A stretch of 64,000 bases of DNA from Anthostomella pinea (taxonomy: Eukaryota; Ascomycota; Sordariomycetes; Xylariales; Xylariaceae): NCBI GenBank assembly GCA_963556695.1, contig CAUWAG010000012.1, positions 1 to 64,000 of the forward strand, written 5' to 3'. Shown piece after piece: positions 1 through 6,024 of this stretch. The notes under the pieces are model-generated. The model had not been told where the DNA came from, searched no databases, and saw only the letters and a program-made list of their open reading frames with translations. Each line of letters starts with the position of its first letter. Within the stretch, counting starts at the first letter, position 1. A program made the position numbers and the translations under genes.

Positions 1-240
1 AACCCTAACCCTAACCCTAACCCTAACCCTAACCCTAACCCTAACCCTAACCCTAACCCTAACCCTAACCCTAACCCTAACCCTAACCCTAACCCTAACC
101 CTAACCCTAACCCTAACCCTAACCCTAACCCTAACCCTAACCCTAACCCTAACCCTAACCCTAACCCTAACCCTAACCCTAACCCTAACCCTAACCCTAA
201 CCCTAACCCTAACCCTAACCCTAACCCTAACCCTAACCCT
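1..240. repeat. Telomere, (CCCTAA)40
   Basis: Forty perfect copies of AACCCT fill the first 240 bases with no variant unit, so this is a chromosome end with the C-rich strand running 5' to 3' inward. TTAGGG on the other strand is the usual telomere unit of filamentous fungi. The array stops abruptly at 240/241 and the next base belongs to a retroelement reading frame. Read in frame 1 the array encodes Asn-Pro repeats without a stop, in the same frame as the adjoining reverse transcriptase. Confidence 0.99.
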
Positions 241-1644
241 GACGTTCTTAATCCAAACTGGCAAGAGATCCAACAGTATCTTAACGAGAAGCAGTACCTT
301 GTAAAGATCACTGACAAAAATCTAGGACTGAGCGTCATATCTATAGACTGGTATAGAGAACAAGTGCAGAATCACCTGAATAACAGTGTTGCTTATGAGC
401 TTCATCCTGTGGACTTTAGGATTCTAAATCTAGAACTAGAAGACATCTATAACCTCACAAACCTACCATTACAAATACGAGAGTATCTGCAGGGTAGTTT
501 CAGGGTGGTACCCCGGCTTCATGTGATTCCCAAGATTCACAAGCAGCCGTGGAATTCACGCCCCATCATCCCCAGCCACAGCTGGATCACCTCAAGGGTG
601 GCAAAGGTTATAGATTGGGCACTTCAACCCCTTCTCTCCAACTATCCCTCTGTGCTTACCAGCACAAAGGATCTGATCACGGGCATCAGGAATATAGAAG
701 GGCCTCTGGACAATCTTTGGCTGGTATCAGGCGATGTAAGCGCCATGTATACTAATATACCAAAGGAGGACGCGATGCAAGCAATTGACAACATCCTTCC
801 TCCGGTCCAGAGAAGACTGAAGAAATGGTGGATAAGAAAGATGATGGAATACGTCTTGTCCAACAACTTCTTCGAGTACCAAGGAGCTACATACAAGCAG
901 AGATCAGGACTGGCAATGGGAGTGGCCTGCGCCCCCATCATTGCCAACCTGTTCTGTGCTATATATGAAAAAGGCCAATTTAAATATCGCAATAAGCATG
1001 TCAAGTACTACGGTCGCTACATTGATGATATCTTCATGGTCTTCCAAGGTACAGAAACCGAAGTGAAATCCTTTATCCAAGGGTGGAAGTTCCCAAACCT
1101 CACGGTACACTGGGAGTACTCTCGCACCTTGGTCTCTTTTCTTGATGTAGAAATAATTGTTCATGACAGAATAATAGTTACAAAATTATTCGAGAAAGCT
1201 TTAAATAAGCATCAATATATTCCCTTCTCATCAGCTCATCCGTTAACCGTCAAACGGGGCTTTGTTAAAGCCGAGCGCATGAGATATCGTATTATCTGTA
1301 GTCGGGATACCGACCGCCTACATGCAGAAGACAGATTATACTACAACCTCTTACGGCGTGGATACCCAGTGAGAGAATTGGATCAGTGGTTCAGCGAAAG
1401 TCTTGAGGATAAAACCGAAAGGACAGAGCCCAAATTTATTCTACCATCAGAATATAATCCAATATGGGAATATATCCGTATAGGGCCCGTCAAGGAAATA
1501 TTGCTACGATATTCCCGAGGTGAACTTCCAGGTATCAATGACCTGGTCACCTCGCTGAAACGGGATAGGAATATGTATGATCATATAAACCTACATAATT
1601 TAACACTGTTAGAAGTGCTAGAAACCTCAGAGAATAATACCTAG
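241..1644 (+). CDS. Penelope-like reverse transcriptase, 5'-partial, no GIY-YIG
   Basis: The frame is open from the telomere junction at 241 to the TAG at 1642-1644 (467 codons before the stop). The first usable GTG is at 364, so the natural start has been lost. Penelope-type landmarks are an N-terminal DKNLG with downstream WY (about 316-354), RLHVIPKIHK (about 508-543), catalytic motif A SGDVSAMYTNIP (about 727-762), GLAMGVACAPIIANLF (about 907-954) and the catalytic YIDD at 1018-1029, followed by SFLDVEI. The C-terminus ends soon after the thumb and shows no GIY-YIG endonuclease. No internal stop or frameshift interrupts the frame, in contrast to the LINE and helicase relics further in, which suggests a young insertion. 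Whether it is expressed is unknown. Only the N-terminal part upstream of the RT core is missing. Confidence 0.9.
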   Translation, partial: DVLNPNWQEIQQYLNEKQYLVKITDKNLGLSVISIDWYREQVQNHLNNSVAYELHPVDFRILNLELEDIYNLTNLPLQIREYLQGSFRVVPRLHVIPKIHKQPWNSRPIIPSHSWITSRVAKVIDWALQPLLSNYPSVLTSTKDLITGIRNIEGPLDNLWLVSGDVSAMYTNIPKEDAMQAIDNILPPVQRRLKKWWIRKMMEYVLSNNFFEYQGATYKQRSGLAMGVACAPIIANLFCAIYEKGQFKYRNKHVKYYGRYIDDIFMVFQGTETEVKSFIQGWKFPNLTVHWEYSRTLVSFLDVEIIVHDRIIVTKLFEKALNKHQYIPFSSAHPLTVKRGFVKAERMRYRIICSRDTDRLHAEDRLYYNLLRRGYPVRELDQWFSESLEDKTERTEPKFILPSEYNPIWEYIRIGPVKEILLRYSRGELPGINDLVTSLKRDRNMYDHINLHNLTLLEVLETSENNT

Positions 1645-1656
1645 GTGAGCCATGAA

Positions 1657-1709
1657 CTCCCCGCTTGCGGGAGGGCGTCAGCAGCCTAGGTGAAAACTGG
1701 GTGTGCTGA
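1657..1709 (+). other. Candidate structured RNA just 3' of the PLE ORF
   Basis: Thirteen bases after the stop codon there are two successive hairpins. The first is 1657-1673, CTCCC...GGGAG with inner GC/GC closing a TT loop and one bulged C. The second is 1678-1709, outer stem TCAGCA/TGCTGA and inner stem CCTAG/CTGGG around a GTGAAAA loop. The motif CCTAGGTGA occurs at the stop codon (1640-1648) and again at 1685-1693. Penelope-like elements are known to carry hammerhead ribozymes, but I see no CUGANGA core here, so this is only a candidate fold. Confidence 0.4.
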
Positions 1710-1917
1710 GAATTAGAATATTCTTAGCGGTTTGTTCTGTTGTAACCATGGCGCCGCAATGCGCTATGGGAAATAGTACTCTCACCGTCTTTTCTCTGAG
1801 ACTATAGCATTATCTTGCAAGATTCCCTATATATATACACTTTGTTTATTGTTCTTCTACTTAAAGAAAAACAAGGGTGGTTTCACTGTTCAAATATTGG
1901 TTTAGAAAAAGGTTCAA

Positions 1918-1985
1918 ACCCTTTATCCTAACCCTATACTATCCCGACCCTAACCCTAGCCACCCTAACCCTATCCATAGGGTGT
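1918..1985 (+). repeat. Degenerate interstitial telomere repeats at PLE 3' end
   Basis: Several CCCTAA-like units, some exact and some altered (CCTAACCCTATAC, CCCGACCCTAACCCTAG, CACCCTAACCCTATCC), lie directly after the AT-rich PLE tail. They have the same orientation as the terminal telomere. They are best read as the old chromosome end onto which the element was attached. Confidence 0.85.
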
Positions 1986-2427
1986 AGAAAGACAAGCACA
2001 AAGAAAGAGACATACTAGCACAAGTCATGTGTCATGGTGTATCCATGACATACCTTATGAAACTAGGAATATCTTGTGTATACACAAACATGAGAATGGA
2101 TTATCAAGCTCTCTTGCCTCTGCTATGCCGCGAACTTGAGGAGAATATGCTTGGTAATCCGGGGGGTTGTCTCTCTGGGTTGGTAAGCAGCGGGGTATTA
2201 GACTATCCGAGCTGAGTCGTTCAAGACGGTATTAGAAATCAAGTTCTAAAAGCCGAAGCGCGATATCTCCTATCTCCATGTATGTACCTTTCTTCTGACA
2301 ATATATATCAAAAGAATTTCGCTATACAGAGTCCCTGAAGAGCCATAGGCGAAACTATTGTCACGACGGTAGTTGGACTCCTTTGCTCTTAGAATTCAAC
2401 GCTGCTCACTCGCGCTTCGCGCTCGTT
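1986..2427. other. Subtelomeric sequence without recognisable gene
   Basis: About 440 bases between the two internal telomere-repeat blocks. A short open frame at 2027-2215 has no recognisable motif. I see nothing else I can support. Confidence 0.5.
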
Positions 2428-2450
2428 CCTAACCCTAACCCTAACCCTAT
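2428..2450 (+). repeat. Interstitial telomere repeat
   Basis: Three and a half consecutive CCTAACCCTAA-type units, in the same orientation as the chromosome end, immediately precede a subtelomeric repeat whose second copy at 4.8-5.0 kb also has a TTAGGGTTAGG tract at the matching side (5073-5083). Confidence 0.9.
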
Positions 2451-2630
2451 GCAGACAGCACGGCTAGATTCGCCGTCTCGTCTTTTCTATATACCCGTTG
2501 ACGCCGACCGGATTTTCGCCCGGAAACCAAATCAACTCTACCCCCCTTGTCACCATGCACGCGCCAGCTCGCGCCACGTGCGGGTCCGTGCGCAAATCAA
2601 CTCTACTAGAGTTGATTTGGGAATGACGCT
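2451..2630 (+). repeat. Subtelomeric repeat, copy A (inverted partner at 4829-5035)
   Basis: This ~180-bp stretch is closely similar to the reverse complement of 4829-5035: shared segments include AGATTCGCCGTCTCGTCTT, GGGTCCGTGCGCAAATC and the palindrome. Copy A contains a perfect palindrome at 2594-2618 with 12-nt arms AAATCAACTCTA around a single C. Copy A lacks about 26 nt present in copy B and differs mainly by C/T and G/A changes (CGGCTC versus CAACTC), as expected from RIP. It could be a miniature element or part of a larger telomere-associated repeat. Confidence 0.8.
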
Positions 2631-2742
2631 TAGGATGATCGCTGTGAGGTTCAAGCAGCAAAAGATTTAAACTTCCTTTTGCAAGAAAATATTTAGAAAG
2701 CTAGGTTAAATGAGAGAATTTGCCGTGTAGATAGCTGTTATA

Positions 2743-2925
2743 AGTGAGTGTAGCTGGTTGGCCCTGTCTAATCCGCGCCTATACCACCTCCCGTTTGTAA
2801 CTCCTTCGGCATCAAAAGATGCCCTTTAGCGCAAGTGAGTGTAGCTAGTTGGCCCTGTCTAAATCCGTGTCTATACCACCTCCCGTTCATAATTCCTTCG
2901 GCATTACAAGATGCCCTTGAGCGCA
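2743..2925 (+). repeat. 91-bp tandem duplication
   Basis: Two adjacent copies (2743-2833 and 2834-2925) start with AGTGAGTGTAGCT and end with GCGCA. Each contains TTGGCCCTGTCTAA, CTATACCACCTCCCGTT and TTCGGCAT...AAGATGCCCTT. The copies differ at scattered positions and by one base in length. The inner TCGGCAT/ATGCC part can form a short hairpin. Confidence 0.85.
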
Positions 2926-2986
2926 AATTGCATTGCCCTTTCCAAGCCGGCACTTTCTTAGCCTCGAGTCGTAAAACCTTAAGTCT

Positions 2987-3541
2987 CTAACTCTTTCCAG
3001 AGAATATAAGGCGCACCCCCGCTTGAGGCTCGTGGTCCTTTTTAAGGAACCCGGTCATAGTTGCAGCCGAAAGTTTCTGGCGAAGGGCGAACAATGTCCT
3101 GAGAACATCCTTATGCAGATCATTATCCCCAACGTCCTTGAGGTCTGCGCGACCAGCCTTCTGCAACTTAAGAAAGAGGTTAGATTCTTTGCCTTCCTCC
3201 TGGACTTCTACAGTTTCCTCTTCGGAATCTTTCCACCCCTGCAAGAGTTTGTCCGTGACGTCCGACCTGAGTTCCGTCTCCAAACTCATCATGACCACGT
3301 GATGTACCGTCACCTCGAGGGTCCAGCTGTCTTTATCAAAAACATTGGCAGCGTAAACCCTGTTTAATCCCGACCCCTGGGAGGTGATTTTCAGATTCTT
3401 CACGTCATCGTCGAGGTCCCTGCGGCTGTTTATCGCTGTCTTGGCAGCTAGAGCGTCGGTTGCTGTTGGCTGCGAGATGGTGGAAGAAATGAGCATAGAC
3501 ACAAGGGCCAGGCTGTGAAGCAGGAAGGATTTGATAGTCAT
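2987..3541 (-). CDS. Small predicted secreted protein (effector-like)
   Basis: An intronless frame of 184 residues, taking the ATG at 3541; a longer in-frame ATG at 3655 would place 38 polar residues before the signal peptide and is less likely. Residues 1-24 look like a signal peptide: MTIKSFLLHS then a leucine/valine/serine-rich core and a cleavable SQPTA. The mature part is charged (Asp/Glu and Lys/Arg rich), has no cysteine pair, and contains RRDLDDDVK, an amphipathic stretch around DVTDKLLQGW, and an acidic DSEEETVEVQEE. I do not recognise the family. It sits 3 kb from the chromosome end between internal telomere repeats and a degenerate repeat, a common setting for fungal effector candidates. 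That role is inference from location, size and secretion signal only. Confidence 0.6.
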   Translation of the reverse strand: MTIKSFLLHSLALVSMLISSTISQPTATDALAAKTAINSRRDLDDDVKNLKITSQGSGLNRVYAANVFDKDSWTLEVTVHHVVMMSLETELRSDVTDKLLQGWKDSEEETVEVQEEGKESNLFLKLQKAGRADLKDVGDNDLHKDVLRTLFALRQKLSAATMTGFLKKDHEPQAGVRLIFSGKS

Positions 3542-4017
3542 GGCTAGGTCGGTTGCGGTCGAGCTGATTGAGACGGGATGTTCAAAGGTAATGCGATGTC
3601 GTATATGCTTGACTGGTTTTTGGATGTGATGGCAAAGTGTATGAAGGTTGCACATCTGAAAGACATAGACTTCTTTATATACACTTCTGATTTCCGATCA
3701 GCGATACACTAGCCATATAGGATTATACCTACACGCCTCCCGGCTGGTGGCATTCATACCTGGTCTACTCGTAGACCGAAGAGAGTAGTTAGCTGACCGA
3801 GATATCCACTGCTACTTGCTGTGCCACCAACTTGTGGAACCCTAGGACGCTCCATCTCATGTAACTAGTTGTCGCCACAGAGTTCTTTCTTCTTTACCGA
3901 GCAAGCGTGCTTCCTTAACCAAGCCAATGTTCTAACAGGCTTCCTTGTGCCTGTAAAGTAATCATAGAGGGACCATAACCCTGTTCTCTCCCTGGACTGC
4001 AACGCCAGATCGCCACC
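3542..4017. other. Intergenic, nothing recognised
   Basis: Upstream region of the secreted-protein gene. A TATATACAC tract near 3675-3685 could be a TATA-like element for that gene. No other coding or repeat signal is visible. Confidence 0.4.
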
Positions 4018-4530
4018 ATGGAGCATGACACCAAGACGCGTAAGCTACCGAGTCTGCATTTACTGACCGCCGTGCGTCATTCCATACATGTAGCTCTGTA
4101 CTTGACAAGTGAAAGACGTCCTTTGCTTACATTTCGGCTCGGGACCGATGGCCCATCATCCTTGTCAGTTAGCTATGCCTCCCGTTCTCGCCCGTTCTAT
4201 CCCAGGAACCCTTACTAACTACGCGTTAGACTGGCGCCATTGACGACTTCTATCGCTCGATATCCAAGTGCGACGATGCCGCCAAGCAGGACGAAGGGAA
4301 GAAGATCGTAGAAGAGCTCGTGTGCTTGAAATACGAACTCCAACTTGACCGAAACCTCACGTCCGTATCTCCCGGGTACCTAGGTGGAATCCTGCGTGTT
4401 GACCCATACCAGACCTATACGAGACGACGGCGGGGCCAACGTAACCCTGTACAACCTTGAACAAGAGAAGCTTGGGACACCGAGCTGGTTTAGCATCCCC
4501 TGGCTCTATTGCGAGTGCTATTTATATAGG
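4018..4530 (+). pseudogene. 5' fragment of an ARMT1/DUF89 damage-control phosphatase
   Basis: Pieces of a DUF89 (ARMT1-like, metal-dependent phosphatase) N-terminus are spread over different frames. MEHDTKTRK starts at 4018; an in-frame TAG at about 4227 precedes TGAIDDFYRSIS; EEL...LKYELQLDRNLT follows; then, in another frame, GANVTLYNLEQEKLGTPSW and PWLYCECYLYR, where the coding similarity ends. The order and spacing match the family's N-terminal domain, so this is a genuine gene relic with frameshifts and no catalytic C-terminal domain. It breaks at 4530, immediately before two small back-to-back inverted repeats (4538-4570, 4573-4589). Identification is from memory of the family signature LKYELQxDRPLTP and PWLxxECYLYRR. 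Confidence 0.65.
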
Positions 4531-4537
4531 TATTGTT

Positions 4538-4589
4538 GGATCCACGCGATTCCCATGCCAATGTGGATCCATCCACTGGTATTCAGTGG
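4538..4589. repeat. Two adjacent hairpin-forming inverted repeats
   Basis: GGATCCAC (4538-4545) pairs with GTGGATCC (4563-4570), and CCACTG (4573-4578) pairs with CAGTGG (4584-4589) around a five-base loop. They begin where the ARMT1 fragment stops, so they may mark a breakpoint or a miniature element edge. Confidence 0.5.
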
Positions 4590-4828
4590 TCTCCACTGTC
4601 TTCTAGGGGTTGTCCCATCGAAGGTTGCCCGGAACAATGCCCAAAGCAAAAGGTACCTTTCAGCTGTACTTTAGGTATATATGTCCTTTCGCACCATCCT
4701 TGCGGCAGCCCACACTTCCAGCAGCAGCTGTATTCTCTAAATTGGACCTTTTGCCGCCACGCTACGTACTCCTGTATCCGCATTGTGCTGCATTCCCTTG
4801 CCGTGTGCTTGTACCGCTTTTCCCTAGG

Positions 4829-5035
4829 TATCATTCCCAAATCGGTTCTACTAGAGCCGATTTGCGCACGGACCCGTACGTAGCGCAAGCGGGCGCGTGC
4901 ACGGTGACAGGGGGGGGGAAGAGCCGATTTGGAGACGAGGGGGGTAGAGCCGATTTGATTCCCGGGCAAAAATTCGGTCAGCGTTGACAGATATATAGAG
5001 AAGACGAGACGGCGAATCTGGCCATACTGTCTGTA
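4829..5035 (-). repeat. Subtelomeric repeat, copy B (inverted partner of 2451-2630)
   Basis: The reverse complement matches copy A over its length. It has an almost perfect palindrome at 4839-4863 (AAATCGGTTCTA / TAGAGCCGATTT, one mismatch) and two further GAGCCGATTT motifs near 4923-4953. TTAGGGTTAGG at 5073-5083 lies on the side corresponding to the telomere repeat beside copy A. Copy B keeps CG-rich versions of positions that read CA/TG in copy A, so it is the less mutated copy. Confidence 0.8.
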
Positions 5036-5419
5036 TGTCGCTGCGACCGTTGGAAGGGGGCTTCTTCTATCAGTTAGGGTTAGGAGGAAGTTTGGCTGGA
5101 AGGTGGGAAGCGGGCGGGATGCCAAGCGAGCGGGACCCGGGTTCGGTAAAGGGTCAGACAGCAGGTTAGGATTAGACACCACCTGTCATTATCGCAGAGC
5201 CCGATAGCCAAGCAGCTTGTCTCTATAACACCCACTCCTGCGAGGTTTTCCCCTTGTGGTTTCCCTCACCAGCAGATAACAAACACCTGCTTCATCCACC
5301 AATGCGACATATATCGAACGGCTACTGGAACGATGTGTCCACCTGAGGACTGAGGTCCACTGGTCATTTTGTCTCTGGACAGGAGGTTTTTCTGACGAAA
5401 TCGTGCTTGGGTATTGACT

Positions 5420-5604
5420 AAAACCATCTAGACACTCCAGGTTGGTACCGCTACAGCGAGGATGGGCTCGTGCGCAGATCTGAATGTATCTAGACTGACA
5501 CCTCTACAACCTTGCGATGCAATGGCTCTGGGAGGCGTGATTTGCCCTGTTGAGGGACTGCACCCACGATAAATACAATCAATCAATCAATCATTCAATC
5601 ATAG
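5420..5604 (+). mobile_element. Possible 3' remnant of a Tad-like LINE
   Basis: The short reading ending in GVICPVEGLHPR, a stop, and an (AATC)n tail (5575-5602) resembles the ...GLHPR(Y/Q)IQSINQS carboxy-terminus and simple-repeat tail seen at the 3' ends of Tad-type fungal LINEs. Only ~180 bp can be argued and no reverse transcriptase or RNase H motif remains here, so the call is weak. Confidence 0.3.
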
Positions 5605-6024
5605 TAGAAGATGCATATCGACTTGGTGGTTGTTTCGGCGAGTTAGCCCCAGGATAGACGCTTATGACTGGAGGTCATGCCACTCATCGGTTTGGTTGAT
5701 CGCAATCAGTATTCGCTCTTGACTGCCACGAAGTAGGTGTGCAAGAAGTTTGAGCGCCTGTCTCCCGGACTCATACGACCAATGTGATTGACTCTTGTTC
5801 AAGTCCTCCGCAAGTCGTCTACCTGTTCCCCGCCCATTCAACATGATGCTCCTCCAAGCCTTACGTGATGTTACTGCGGAGTTGTGTCTTCAATATCCCA
5901 GTTGGTGCCGTTGTCAATTGCAATGTCAAGAAAAGATTGAATTGGTAGCATACTAGGATATGTTTATTGAAAATACCTTTCAATTGTTACAATGAAAACC
6001 TGGCAACTAAGAGAAATGACTTAT
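5605..6024. other. Intergenic / 3' flank of diterpene synthase relic
   Basis: A 60-codon minus-strand frame (5662-5844) has no recognisable motif. Nothing else is seen. Confidence 0.4.

Larger units (their letters stand above)
241..1985 (+). mobile_element. 5'-truncated Penelope-like element attached to the telomere
   Basis: A Penelope-like retroelement lies between the terminal telomere and an internal block of degenerate telomere repeats. Its truncated 5' end points to the chromosome end and its 3' end points inward. This is the arrangement known for endonuclease-deficient Penelope-like elements (Athena-type in rotifers, Coprina-type in fungi), thought to prime on the telomeric G-overhang and then be re-capped by telomerase. 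About 1.4 kb of reverse transcriptase ORF is followed by ~270 bp of AT-rich 3' region and then CCCTAA-like repeats (about 1918-1982). There is no GIY-YIG endonuclease segment after the RT. Family assignment is by eye from the RT; the exact subfamily is not established. Confidence 0.88.

Noticed and set aside
1640..1930. Hammerhead ribozyme in the PLE 3' region
   Set aside because: A GAAA occurs but no CUGANGA core or matching helix II was found, so only a generic structured-RNA call is made.
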